From the IMG/VR virus record IMGVR_UViG_3300020446_001785, positions 1-46,713 of that record: 46,713 nucleotides of DNA. The stretch is one strand, 5' to 3'. The DNA is from a virus. The translations under genes and the position numbers were made by a program. This document shows, one piece after another, positions 1-15,100 of this stretch (its first letter is position 1; the number at the start of each line of letters is the position of its first letter). Below the pieces are notes generated by a model. It did not search any database. It saw nothing but the letters and a program-made list of their open reading frames with translations, and was not told the DNA's origin.

Positions 1-72
1 TCAGGTGGTGGTGGATCATCAGGTGGTGGTGGATCATCAGGTGGTGGTGGATCATCAGGTGGTGGTGGTAGC
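1..72 (+). repeat. 18-bp tandem coding repeat (Ser-Gly4-Ser units)
   Basis: Three identical 18-base units occupy positions 1-54 and a diverged fourth occupies 55-72. They are in frame and encode SGGGGS. The array probably extends upstream of the window. Such arrays change length by replication slippage. Confidence 0.85.
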
Positions 73-102
73 TCTGGCGGTGGCGGAGGTTATGGTTACT
101 AA
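1..102 (+). CDS. C-terminal fragment of Gly/Ser-repeat protein (5' end outside window)
   Basis: The window opens inside a reading frame that ends at TAA 100-102. The 33 visible residues are almost only Gly and Ser: three exact six-residue units (SGGGGS), a degenerate fourth, then a Gly-rich stretch ending in GYGY. No domain is visible and the upstream part is missing, so function cannot be assigned. The stop overlaps the ATG of the giant structural gene (TAATG), which argues for translational coupling and a role in the same virion module. Flexible Gly/Ser tails occur in phage tail proteins and in low-complexity adhesive proteins. This tail could also simply be an unstructured end. The frame is secure; any role is inference. 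Confidence 0.75.
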   Translation, partial: SGGGGSSGGGGSSGGGGSSGGGGSSGGGGGYGY

Positions 103-3100
103 TGGCATTCGAAAATAATCAGCAAGAACCTGCACTTCCTGCAGGCAACGAAAATTATAAAAGAAAAACAGCAAATCATCTGCCAAAGTATTTTCGCACC
201 GAATTTAATAATAAATTTTTATCTTCTACTCTAGATCAAATGATGCAACCTGGAGTTGCTGAAAAATTAAATGTATTTTATGGTAGAAAGCAAGCACTTG
301 CATATCAATCAAAAGATAATTATGCAGGTGATGTCACTAATGAAAGAGAAAATTATCAATTAGAACCTGCAACTATTATTAAAGATAATCTAAATAATGT
401 AGACTTTTACGCAGATTACAATGACTATCTAAATAAAATAAAAATTTTATCAGGATCTACAACAAATCATAATGACTTAAACGAACAAGAATATTATTCT
501 TGGAATCCGCACATAGACTGGGATAAAATAGTAAATTATAGAGAATATTATTGGTTGCCTACAGGACCTGCAACAATTAACATTTTCGGACAAAGCAAAG
601 AAGTACAGAGTACATACACGGTAGGATTAAAAGATAACGCAGGAAGTCCAACATATCTGTTTACACCTGATGGTTTAACAAATAATCCATCTATTACTTT
701 ATATAGAGGACAAACATATAGATTTGTTGTAGATACTCCAAATTATCCCATAGCGTTTGTAACAAAAGTAAGTTTCACTCCAGGAAGAGAACCTGATACA
801 GAAACTACAAATACATCTTTAATTTATTCAAGCGGTATAACAAAACTAGATAGTGAAGGCAATCCTATTACGGAAGATTGGCTAGAAGAAGGAATAATAG
901 AATTTACTGTACCTGACACAGCACCAGAGTCATTATTTTATATATCTAAAGACGATCCTAATTTAAGCGGCTTAATAAGGATAAACGATATCCTTGAAAA
1001 CACTGAAATAAATGTAGACAATGAAATTGTAGGCAAAAAAGAATATAAGACTAGCACAGGATTTGATCTTTCAAATGGTATGAAAGTTCAATTTTTAGGT
1101 AATGTTACTCCTGCAAAATATGCAATAGGTGAGTGGTATGTTGAAGGTGTAGGCGAAGAAATACAACTTATTAAACAAGAAGATTTAGAGGTAAGCGGAT
1201 TATTTACTGACGATATAGAAGTAGAATTTGATGCACAAGAATTTGATTATTTTCCTTTTAGTGAAGCTTTAGGCTTTCCATCTAAAAAGGATTACATTAT
1301 AATTAACAGAGGAAGTAAAGACGGAAATCTGTGGAGTAGATACAATAGATGGTTCCATAGAAGTGTAATAGAAAAATCTGCTGAACTTAATGGCCAGGTA
1401 GCAAATATTGATCAAAACAGCAGGGCTAGTCGTCCAATTATTGAATTTGAAAAAGGTTTGAAACTTTATAATTTTGGAACTTTTTCTAAAACAAATGTTA
1501 ATTTAATTGATAACTTTACTATAGATGCATTCAGTCAAATCGAAGGTGCCGAAGGTTACAATATAGACGGTATTAATCTAACTGAAGGAATGCGGGTGTT
1601 GTTTACTAACGATCCAGATCCATTAGTCAAAGGTAGAATATTTAAAGTCAAATTTGTAAAAGTTGAGAACAAGTCTCAAATAACATTACAAGAAGAAAGC
1701 GACAGTTTACCTCAAACAAACGAAACAGTATTGATCACACAAGGTACACTTAATAGAGGACAATATTATTACTATGACGGAAAAGACTGGAAACAAGGGC
1801 AAAATAAAACAAGTGTTAATCAACAACCAGAGTTTGATTTATTCGATATGTCTGATATTAGTTTTACGGATAGAACAACGTATCCGTCATCATTGTTTAC
1901 TGGAAACAAAATATTTTCTTACACAATAGGGTCTGGCGTAAATGATAGTGAATTAGGATTTCCATTAACATATAGAAGTATACAAAATACAGGAGATATT
2001 GTTTTTACTTTTGATCTTTTAAATAATAATTTTACATATACACAAAACAATGCTCTAAGGATTAAAAATACTGATCAAGGATTTTTAAGAAAGTACATAG
2101 ATAGAACTAGCTACGGTTTAGAAAATGGTTGGATAAAAGCAAAAAACGATAGTGTTCAGAATGTAATCAAACAATATGTTGCAGAGCAAGATCAAAAGAA
2201 ATTTGATCTCGATATGTATAATGATACAACTTTTAAAGACAACTTATGGATAAGGGTGCTAGTAAACAATGTTTTAAAAAGACAAACCATAGATTATACA
2301 ATAGAACAAGATGTAAACAACGAAAGTTCAGTAAATTTTGTTAAAGGATTAGATAAAGATGATATTGTAGTAATTAAAACTAGAAGTAACGTTGCAAAAA
2401 ATAACAACGGTTATTATGAAATAGCATCTAATTTAGAAAAAAATCCTCTAAACAATAATATTAATCAATTTACTTTAGGAGAAGTAAATGATCATTTACG
2501 CACTATTGTAGAAGAAACTGAAAATTTTGTTGGAAATTTTCCCGGCATAGGCAATTTACGAGATTTAGGTCCTTTATCTAAATTAGGAAAAAAGTTCTTA
2601 AAACATTCTGCACCTTTGAATTTAAGTTTGTACCATTTATTAGATGAAAAATCAAATGTAGTAAAAGCGTTATCTAGTGCAAGATATGATTACAGTAAAT
2701 TTAAAAGACTATTTTTAGAAGTTGCAGATACATTAGGTTTTGACGGACCAACAAGAATACATGTTGATGAAATTATATCTGAACTTAATAAAGATAAAAC
2801 TAATGAACTGCCATATTATTTTAGTGACATGGTACCTAGCGGTGGTAAAAAAATAAATTCCACAGTAATAGAAGATGTTGATCAACAATTTTTTGCTTTA
2901 AGCAGTATATTTTCATTAACTGAATTAAGTAATAAAGCTGTAAATGTATATCAAAACGGTATACAACTTGTACACGACAAGGATTATACATTTAACAGTG
3001 ACGGATTTGTTGTACTTACTACTACAAAACAACTTAATGATATTATAGATATTGTTGAATATGAAAATACAAATGGAAGTTATGTACCTGCAACACCAAC

Positions 3101-6100
3101 TAAATTAGGATTGTATCCTAAATACGAACCCGAATTTTACATAGATGATACAACACAAGAGAAGGCTCCTGACTTACCTTCAGGACCTTATAAATTTTAT
3201 GGCGTAGCTGGTCCTAATCAAAGAGGAGCAGGAAAGCTAGGATGGTTTTATCCTCTTTATGCTACTTTGGCAGAAGCACAAGCACGTGATGTAGAATTAG
3301 GTGGAGCAGGTGATGCCCACGTACATACATTTGTAGGACTTAACAGACAATTCTATATGCCTAATAGCACAGCTAATCATGGCGTAAATGAACCTGATGA
3401 TTTAACTGAGTGGACTGAAGGTACACCTGTAATACAAGGACATGACGGAAGCAAAATAAAAGCGTATAAAGATTATAGAGACTCTCTTGTTTTAGAACTA
3501 GAAAAAAGGATCTACAATAATATTAAAATTGAGTATGATAGTAAATTATTTGATATACATGAATTACAAAAAGGACTTTATAGAAATAAAGGAATAAACA
3601 AAACTGACTTAGATAGATCAATGATATCTGAGTTTTTGTCTTGGTCACGCTTGTTAGATCTAGAATATACTAAGCATGTATATTATGATAGAGCAAACCA
3701 GTTTACATTTAACTACAGCAGAACAAGATATAGTAACAATGAAAGTTGTCCTGGGTGGTGGCGAGAAACATTTAAACATGCATTTGATACTGACCGTCCT
3801 CATACACATCCTTGGGAAATGTTAGGATTTAGTGTCAAGCCTAGCTGGTGGGATACACAATATGGAACAGGGCCTTACACAAATAACAATTTGCCTCTTT
3901 GGGAAGATTTAGAGGCAGGGATAATTAGACAACCAGTTTTTCAGGTAGATAAGAAATTTAGTAGGCCTAATTTATCTAAAAATATACCAGTTAACAGTAG
4001 CGGACATTTGTTAAGTCCTAATGATTGTAATTTAAGTTTAGGTTTGAACATAGAAGATGCAAATAATTCATTTAATTTTGGAGATGGTTCTCCAGTAGAA
4101 GCGGCTTGGAGAAGGTCTAGTGATTATCCGTTTGCTTTAATCAGGGCTATGCTAATTAACAGACCATCAAAAGTATTTGCAACTGCATTTGATAGATCCA
4201 GACAGAAAAGAAATTTAGCAGATCAAATTGTGTATGGAACAACAGAAAAACAAATTCAATTATCTAACTTAGTTTTTCCAACAACAATAGATGATACTAC
4301 ACAAGTATATACAAGCGGATTGTTAAATTATATTTTTGATTATCAAACTGCACTTACAAGAGAAAATATTACAAGATACAAACAGGATCTAGCAAATATA
4401 AGAAATCAAATAGGATTCAAAATAGGTGGGTTTACTGATAAAAATAAATTTAGATTAATTTTAGATAGCAGAACTCCTTTGAATGAGGGAAATGTATTTG
4501 TACCTAGTGAAAATTATGATATATTCCTTAACAGTAGTTTTCCTACACAAGAGGTAACATATAGTGGTTTAATTATAGAAAAACAAGTAGAAGGTTATTA
4601 TGTAAAAGGATATGATAACACTAATCCTGTATTTCCTTACAATACTCCTATTAAAAAATCTAATGATCCTGTAATAAATGTCGGCGGCGTAAGTGAGCCT
4701 TTTGTGTCATGGGACTCAGGAAAAACATATGTGTCTGGAGTTATTGTTAAAAATGGTAACGATTATTATAGAGCTAAAGAAACACATACAAGCACTACAG
4801 ACTTTGATCCTTCTTTATATGTATCACTAGATACATTGCCTACGATAGGCGGAGTAGACGCTAGATTAAGAAATACATACTCTGATAATGTTGAAACAAT
4901 AAATTACGGCACACTGTTAACAAATATTCAGGATGTTGTTGATTTTATTTTAGGTTATGGAAAATATCTAGAAAATTTAGGATTTACATTTAGTCAATTT
5001 AGAGAAGACACTTATGATGTATCTGATTGGCAAACTTCCGTAAGAGAATTTTTATATTGGACAACACAAAATTGGGGACCAGGTACTGTAATTAGTTTAA
5101 GTCCTGGAGCAGACAAAGTTAATTTTAAAAGCAACTTTGCTACACCTGCAAACGTATTAGAAACATTTTTTGGTTATAGTATACTAAAAGCAGATGGTAA
5201 AAAGTTAATAAAAGAAAATTTAAAATTTGCAAAAGACAGTGACAATAATTTTAGTGTTAGAACTATGAATACTACAGATGGAATTTACCATTTAAAAATT
5301 CCTTTAGTAGCAAAAGAACATGTGTGTTTAATAGATAACACAACTGTTTTTGGAGATATTATTTACGATGTTGAACCAGGATATAGACAAGAGCGTATTA
5401 AGGTATTAGGATATAAAACTACAGGATGGAATGGTAGTTTAAATATACCAGGATTTATTTACGACGATGCAAAAATTACAGAGTGGGAAGCATGGAGAGA
5501 TTATGCAATCGGAGATGTTGTAAAATATAAAGAATTCTTTTATTCAGCAAAAAATAAAATTCCAGGCACACAAAATTTTGTAGATAATCAGTGGTCTAGA
5601 TTAGAGACAGCTCCTCAAAGGGGTTTATATGCAAACTTTGATTATAAAATTAATCAGTTTGCAGATTTTTATGATTTAGATTCTGATAATTTTGATAGTG
5701 AACAGCAACGATTAGCACAACACATAATTGGATATCAAAAAAGACAGTATTTAGAAAATATTATAAATGATGATGTAAGTCAGTATAAATTCTATCAAGG
5801 ATTTATTAATGATAAAGGAACAAAGAATGCTCTTACTAAATTGTTTGACGCTTTAGCAAGTGCAGATAAAGATAGTTTAGAATTTTACGAAGAGTGGGCA
5901 GTGAAAGATGGACAATATGGTGCATCTGAAGGATTCGATGAAGTAGAATATAAATTAAATGAAAAGAGTTTTCGACTTACACCACAGCCTATATTGTTGA
6001 CAGATAGAGTCACAGGTGCTGAAACTGATTTAGTATATCGTATACAGAGTTATCAAACTTATCTAAAATCAAAAAATTATAATCATAAACCATACCCAAC

Positions 6101-9100
6101 GAAACTTATAACAAAAGGTTTTACAAAAGATAGCGGATACGTCAATCCTGATGATGTAAATTTTGTTGTAGGTACTTATAACAATCTACTTAGTTTAGAC
6201 ATTGATAAACTTAAAAATAACCAATATGTATGGGTAGGAAATGTTAACTTTGATTGGAATGTATATCAATATACTGAAACAGAATTTGACACTGTATCTA
6301 TTACTAAAGGTGATAAAAGTTTTACTTTAGAACTTAATAATGTTCCAAATGATATAAAGATAGGAGATATACTAGGAATAGTTACAGTTTCTTCTACTAC
6401 TTTTAATCCAGAAGATAGTAGTCAAACAGCAACATTTGCAAAATCAAACGCAAAAGGTTTTTATAAAATTAAAAATATTACTTTGAATAAAATAGAATTT
6501 GAAAGTAATAATCCGCCAGATGATTTTGAGAATGCAGATGGTATAATTACAAAGTTCTCTAGTGTAAGGGCGAGTGATATTGATCAAGCTAATTTAATTG
6601 CTCAATCAGCAATGGAAACAGGTTTTAAAATTTGGATTGACGATCAAGGTAACAAAAAATGGACAGTCATACAAAGCAATGATGCATTTAAAAAATTAAA
6701 TGAAGTATCTCCTGATAAAAGCACACTAACTAATTTTGGTATAGCAAAAAGTGTAGATCAAAGAAATGTTGTTATGGCGATTGGCGCACCCGACGAGGAC
6801 GACGGAAAAGTTTATATCTATAAAAGACCTAGTGAAGGCAGTAATTGGAGTTTATTTCAAGTGTTATTACCCACTCCAGAAATTTGTGCAAGTGGACAAA
6901 AATTTGGAAGTAGCGTAGAAATATCAAAAGATAACAACTACATTATAATAGGTTCGCCTGCGGCAACACAAGTAAAAACTCTTTTTAAAGGTAATTATGA
7001 TGGACCTACTAATTATGCGTCAGGAGATATTGTATCTTATCAAGGTAGTTATTGGAGTGCAGATAATTCTATTCAAGGTAGCGAAACAAATATTAATTTT
7101 TCCAGTTTTGCAAATTACGATCAAATATTATTTGATTTAAATTTAGATGAAGAACGCTCAGAAAGTTTAGACTTACTATTAACTGGAAACTATCCTTTCA
7201 CAGGTATTACGACTGATCACTTTTTAGTAAGAGCACCTGCAACTTTATATGAAGGTATAGGTATTGATGACGAAATTTTCTTACACTGGAATAAACTTAC
7301 AAACGCAAACCAAACACAAATTACCTTGACAGAAAGGCAACCTTTTAACGGATCTATTCCTTATATAGATAAAGAGTTTTTAGAAACTGATCATACAGTA
7401 AGCGATAAAATTGATGCTATTCTTTTTGTCAACCAAGTAACTAATATTCCAGGAATAGGCCAGCAAGTTACAACAAGTGGTGCAACTGCAATAGTTGCCT
7501 ATACATATCAAGCAGGTGGTTCTGTAACAATATATGTAAAAAATGTAAATGGTGTATTTCCAGATGCAAACAGTTTGTTTATTGAAGGCAATGATTTTGT
7601 AGGCGAATATGTTTTAAGTGCGCCAGATGATTCTAATTTTTCTGCAACAAATACATTAGGTGGATATTTACTTATAAGATGCGGAGCACCGTATGCTGTA
7701 GGTACAATCAATGCAGATAGTGGTAGAGGATTATTAATTAAAAATGCTATCACTGATAGTTCTGCAAGCACAAATTTTTATTATAATAGCTTAGACTATA
7801 AAACTGCAACAGTAGATAGTAGGAATACAGAAAATAGTTTAGTGCAAGTTTTAAGTTTTCAAGGTGCACCAGGACCAGGTGGATCAACAGATCCATTTAA
7901 TCCTCCTTATTGGGTAGCAAGAGCTCCTAAAGCATTGACAGATACTTTAGTAAATGGAGATACATTTGAGTTTTATTGGAACAGACTTAAAAAGACTGTA
8001 ACAACATTGAATCTTAATAATCCTACAAGTGTTGTAGCTGGAGAACTAATTACGCAAGACAACACAAATGCACAATGTACAGTATTTGCAAGTGCAACAA
8101 ATAGCAATGCAATACAAGTAGAAAATATAATAGGCACTTTTTCTACAGTAGATTTTCTTTCAGGGTCTCAAAGTGGTCCTTTACTGGCCAGACCAAACAG
8201 TGCTCCTTTGGTAGGAATATTAGAACAACCTAGTGATATAAATTTATCCTATAGTCTTACAAATAAAACACAAACTGTATTTGATATGTGGGATGGATTC
8301 ATTACATATAGAGTAACAAAAACTTTAGACGGTGAACCATTAGAACCAATACCTCGATATCAGTATGTTGGCTCAACATGGACAGACACAGGTGCAGGTC
8401 AAATTGTTGAAGATGTGACTACTGGTGCTCAGGCTGAAGTTATGTATTATAAACGTAACTTTAGAGACGTAACAATATATGTAAAAAATGTTACAGGAGA
8501 CTGGAGTAAAGGAGATTTATTCGGAGACAATGCAGAAATTAAATTCTTAGCTTTACCTGGTACACAAGGTTTTAGTGGACCTAACCCTGATATATTTGGC
8601 AGAGTTGATATCTATACTACAGATAGAGTGATGGGACAGATTCAAGAAATAAGTTTAGGTTATTCACCTGCCGGCATAGGAAAAATGATTGTTGTTAACT
8701 CAGCAAGTGCAATTCTAGTGCCTACAAATTTTGAATCAAAAGATATTGAATATTGGTTCTACAAAGCATCAAGTGTAGCAGGAATACCTAGACCTGCAAA
8801 TGTTCCTGCACAAGATAATTTAGATTGGACAGAAGTATATAAAGTATCAGCAAGAACAAATGGTGTAGCTAGTGCTTTTACAAATGAAGGATTAGTAAGT
8901 ATATTTGAAAGATTCGGGCAACAATATGTTGTAACAGACGACATAGTTTCGCCTGAAAGAAAAACAAATCACTATTTTGGCAGTAAGGTTGCATTACGTA
9001 AGCAAGGAGATCTTTATAGAGGTTTTGTAAGTGCTTTAGATTTAGAAGATACTTCTGCTCCGGGCAAGATTTATTTTATAAAAAACGGAACAGAAAACAA

Positions 9101-12100
9101 TAATTTATATTCGTGGGATTATGCTAAGAATAAAAAGTTTAGAGGACAATTCGATGCGTCTAGAATTTATTTCACAGGAGACATAGTTTTTAATGATGGT
9201 AGTCTATTTACAGCCCGAACAAATTTGACTCCAGGATTATTCGATGCAAACTTATGGACATCCACAGATGACATGATAGATTATGTAGGATTTATTCCTA
9301 ACGATACAGGATTAAAAGTAGTAAATGATAGTTCTCAAGATAGTGTAATAGAACTTACTAATATATTTGATTTTGGAACAGACTATGCAGTCAATATAGA
9401 CGGAGAGGTGTTAATAACAACTGTAGAGTATTCCGACAAACCAAATGTTGTTGCTGTTTATAGAAATAACAAAGGACAATACGGTTGGACTGCTGATATT
9501 CCTGCACCTACTACAAATGCTGAATTTGGAAAAAGTATAGCAATTAGTGACGATGGAACTAAAATTGCAATAAGTTCTCCTTTTGATGATTCTATAAAAA
9601 ATGATCAAGGAAGAATTTATCTATATGAATATAAACAATCTACAAACAGTTGGGATTTATTGCAAACTTTAGAAAGTCCTAACAACGAATTGGCTGAACA
9701 ATTTGGTCACAAAATTAATTACAATGGAAAACATCTAGTTGCTAATGCAAAAAATGCAGATAATTTTAATATTACAACTTTTGATAATAACACTTGTATA
9801 TTTGATAAAGATTTTACAAAATTCAAATATGAAAATTCTGAAGGAGGTATACTTTATATCTATGAAGATATAGCAGGCAAAATGGTATTTGGTAATAGAC
9901 TTAGATATGAATCTCCTATTGGAGATAGAGTAGATTATTTTGGTAGAAATATTTTGTTAGAAGATAATCATGTATATGTAGGCTTACCTAATGTTAAATT
10001 AAGTGAATTGACAAAAGGCACAGTGGTAGATTATAGATTAGATTCTAAACAGATATTTACAAAAATAAGAGAAGCAAAAAATACAGTTGATCTGTCAAAA
10101 ATTAAAAGAGTAATACTTTATAACACAAAAACACAACAGCTTCTTAAATATCTAGACTATATTGATCCTATACAAGGAAAAATTGCTGGCACTGCTGAAG
10201 AAAATATTAGTTTTAAATTATATTATGATCCTGCAGTATATAATACAAGTGTTAATACTACTGTTGTAAATAATCCTTCAGATGCTTGGCATAATAATCA
10301 CATAGGAGAATTATGGTGGGATTTAACAAACGCAAAATTTTATAATGCGTACCAAGGCGACATTACATTTAGTGCTAATAATTGGAATAAATTATTTGAA
10401 ACTAACACTATAGATGTATATGAATGGGTAGAATCAGATTACATACCTAGTGAATGGAATAATTTAGCTGACACCGATGAAGGAATAGCAATCGGTATAT
10501 CAGGACAAGCAAAATACGGTGACAATGCTTATACTATAAAAAAACAATTTGACGAAATATCACAAACTTTTAGTAACAAATATTATTTTTGGGTCAAAGA
10601 TAAAAAAATTAAACCTGATGTAGAAGGAAGAAGTTTAAAATCTACTGATGTAGCTAATTTAATAGCAGATCCTGCAAATAACGGTTACGAATATGTAGCA
10701 TTTTTTACAGAAGATAGTTTTGCACCTATCAACATTGAAAAATATTTACAAAATGATGATGTTGCTTTAGGAGTACAATGGTGGACTATAGATAACAAAG
10801 ACATTAACATTCATAATCAATATCAAATTATTACAGATGGGTTATCAAGTAGTAAACCAAACAGAGATATAGAAGCAAAATGGATTGATAGTTTAGTAGG
10901 ATATGATTTGTACGGAAGAATAGTTCCTGATCCATCTTTAGGACCAAAACAAAAATATGGCGTACTAACATCACCTAGACAAAGCTGGTTTGTAAATAGA
11001 TACGAAGCGTTAAAACAATTTATAGAAAAAACAAACGCAGTTTTATCAAAAGAACTTATTGTTGATAGTAAAAACATTTCTAATCTTTTTAAACAAGATC
11101 CTATACCTTCAACAGTAACAAATTTATATGACACAAGTGTAGATACAAAAGCTGAATTAGACTTATTAGGTGTTGCAAAGGCAAAACAAGCTAAAATGCA
11201 AGTTACTGTTAAAGACGGAGTAATAGTAAGCACAACTATTATAGATCCAGGTAGAGGTTATCTTACCACACCAACATTTACAATTTCAGGTATAGGTACT
11301 GGAGCAGATTTTAAATTTACATTAAACAACGTAGGCGCAATAGTAAACGTAGAAATACTGAACGGTGGTAGTAACTATAATGATGAAACAACTGTAGAAA
11401 TAAGAAAATATACTGTGTTAGTAAATGCAGACGAAGATATACAGGGAAAGTGGGCATTATACGAACGTAACTTTGATACTAATAGTTGGGATAGATTTAG
11501 GAGTCAAGCATACAATACGACATTGTATTGGGAATATAAAGACTGGTATCTAAGTGGATATGGAGTATTCAGCGAACCAAAATTTACAGTAGATTTTTCA
11601 TATGAATTAGATGCTTTAGATGACAAAATAAACGATATTGTAAAAATTAACAATATAGGTTCAGGAGGCTGGTTACTTTTAAGAAAAATAGATGACCAGT
11701 CTGATGTAGATTATACTGTAAACTATCAGACCATAGGTAGACAAAACGGCACTATAAGTTTCAAACAAACATTATATAACACAGCTATATCTTTTGACGG
11801 TTTTGACGAAATAAGTTTTGACACAAAATTTTATGATCCTCTACCTACTACTGAAACAAGAATTATTGCTAAAGCAATTAAAGAAGATATCTTTATAGAG
11901 GAACTTGAGGTAGAGTATAACAAATTATTTTTTGCTTCTATCCGATATGTTCTTTCAGAACAACTATATGTTGACTGGTTATTTAAAACTAGTTTCATAA
12001 AAGCAAAACACAATGTGGGAGAATTGCGTAAAGATATAACTTTTAACAATGATAATCTTCCTAGTTATCAAGACTATATAGATGAAGTTAAACCGTTCAA

Positions 12101-15100
12101 GACAAAATTAAGAGAATATATTAGTAGCTACGAAAAATTAGAAAACAGTAATACATTAACAACTGATTTTGATTTACCTCCTAGATATAATGATAATAGT
12201 AAACAAATTGAAACTACACCGTTAAGAGTAGAAGATGGAAAAATTGTTGGAAGCGATTTTTATACTACAATTAATCCTGGAAAAAATTGGATAGACAATT
12301 TAGGATTTATAGTAAAAGAAATTAAAATAGCCGACGGAGGATCTGGATACCAGAGCCCGCCAATTTTAAAAATTGAAGGCGGAGGCGGATCAGGAGCTAA
12401 AGCTATTACAAAGTTAGGAGCAAACGGATCTGTTACGGCTGTTGAAGTTACTAATACTGGTTCGGGTTACTTGACTGCACCTAAACTTACTGTTGAAGGT
12501 TCATTGTCTGATAATGGAAAGCCAGCTAAATTTAGTTTGATTATAGGGCAATCTTTAGCAAGATCTATGCACACTATTGTAAAATTAGATAGGACGACAG
12601 GAAAATATTTTATTACTACACTGGATGAAACAGAATCTTTTGTTGGTACTGGATCAAAATATATATATGATTTACAATGGCCAATGAATATGGATAGTAC
12701 AACTATCAAAGTTACTGTAGCAGATGAAGAACTTCTTACTAGCCAATATAGATATGAAAATATTTTAGATAATACAAAAGGATATAATAGATTTAATGGT
12801 AGAATTACTTTAACTAATCCTGCAGAAAAATCTAGTGCAATAATTGTAACGTATAAAAAAGAAGCAAGTCTCTTACACGCACAAGATAGAATCAACTTAA
12901 TTTATGATCCACAAACAGGACAGTACGACAAAGATTTAGGTCAACTAATGGATGGTATAGATTACGGTGGTGTCGAAGTAAAAAGTTTTGACTTTGGCGG
13001 ACCTAGTGGTTGGGATAGTGCACCTTGGTTTACAGGCAGTTATGATACGTATGATACTACATATGAGGATGAAGTAATTACCTTAGATGGATCAACTGTA
13101 AATTTAGTTCTCAGTAAACCTCTCGAATTAAACGTGAATTACAACTTTTACAAAAATGGTGTAAGACTAGATGATCCGGATTGGACTGATGATAGCACCC
13201 AGTTTGCAAATCCTAATGCTATAATAAGGACTATTCAAGGCGATGGTGTGACATCTGTTCTTAAATTAGACGAATTAGGTATAGCTACAAAAGCAGACGA
13301 TATAATAATTGTAAGAAAAGATACAAGCGATGGTAGTTTTCTACCTACAAATATAAATTACGATACAGTAATTAAAGGCGGAGATCTTGCTTATACTAGT
13401 GCAACTGGTCTAAATCCAGAAGATATTAAAATTGATGGAGATGGATTTACAACCCCTACTAATAGTAAAGGGCCTGAAGAATTAATTCCAGGATGGGTTC
13501 AAGACTCTGTTGATATAAAAGTATATGAACGTCCAACAGTTGGAGCAAGTCATATAGTTAGTAGAAATTATATAGGAGATGGCACTACAAAAACTTTTGA
13601 CATCGGCACTAAGCCTATTACCGAAACTAATTTATTTGTTAAAGTAAACAATTCTATAAAAAAACTAACTACAGATTATACTATTGATTATATAACTAAT
13701 CAAATTACTTTTTTAATTGCTCCTGTAAGTAATTCAAAGATTAATCTTGTTACAATAGAATATAGTGGTTCTAATATTTTAGATATAGACGAGTTTACAG
13801 GCGACGGATCCACTGTTGATTTCTTAACAAATATTAGATTTACAGAAAACATGTCAAGTTTAATTACAATAGATGGAAAGCAGATAGAACATGTGTTAGT
13901 AAAAAGTGATTCTAGCTATATTGCTCCTGGCAATGTTGTAATTAGTTTCGCAAGTCCTCCGGCCATGGATGCAAAAATTAGATTTGCAATATTTGAAGGG
14001 TCTGTGCAAAATTATAGTAGTGTTGTAAAAGATACTTTTGTTCACGATGGCAGCACTACGTCATTTGCTTTAACACAAACACCTTTTGTTCAAGAACCAC
14101 ATGAATGGTTTACTATTGTAAAACTTAACAATACTATTTTAAAAGCAGGTTATTCTGAAACTTTTAATATTAGTTCTACAAGAGAATATAGATTACGACT
14201 TTATCAAGTTCCTTTAGCAAGTATTGGTAACGAACAAGTAAGGGTGTTTTTAAATAATGTAGAAATAAATTTCCTAACAGATTGGACCTTTAGCAGTGCT
14301 GATGCGTTTGATCCACTATTACCTGCAGACGAACAAAGCGGCAGTACAATTACACTTAATGATAATGTTGGCGAACCAGGTGATGTAATGAAAGTATACA
14401 TTAACGGATATGACGATAGCACTTTATCAGGAGGTGATTATAGATTTGGTTATTTTGATAATGACGGAAAATTTATAAAAACACCAGGACAACTTTATAT
14501 TAATCCTAATTATGTTACAGGAGATATAGTAGAAGTATATCAATTTAGTAATCATGATAGTCAAGGTATAGATAGACAAAGTTTTGACATTGTAGAAAGA
14601 ACTTCTTTATCTCCAGGTGCATCAGCTAATACACAACAGTTTCAACTGGATGGTAGTACAGCAGAAATTAATCTTACAAATGCACTTGAACCTGATTTAA
14701 AATACTCTTTATTTTTAAATAATGTTAGGATAGATGATCCTAATTTTGGAACAGGAAGAACAGTAACAAATCCTAATGCAAAAGTTCAAACCATAGAAGT
14801 TTCACAGACTACAAACACTTTGAACTTAGATAATTTAGGAATCAAAATAGATGCTGAAGATGTAATTAAAATAAAAGAAATAGGTGCTGATATTGTTGCC
14901 GATGAAGGCACAAGTGATTGGTATGAGATTAGAAACTTACGTAACGGATTTATTCCGCTTAACAGTCCAGCAATTGATGATCAATATGTTTGGGTTACAA
15001 AAAATGGACAGTTGTTAGATCCTTCTGTAGATTATTATGTAGATCCAGATAAAACAAGAGTAAAAATAGTAGGAGGTTTATCTGAAAACGATAATGTTGA

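Noticed and set aside
1-72. Repeat array as a CRISPR
   Set aside because: Units are directly adjacent without spacers and are in-frame codons.
10823-12895. Minus-strand open frames of 136, 72 and 142 codons under the giant gene
   Set aside because: They lie opposite a long coherent coding sequence, have no ribosome-binding site or recognisable domain, and look like frame shadows.
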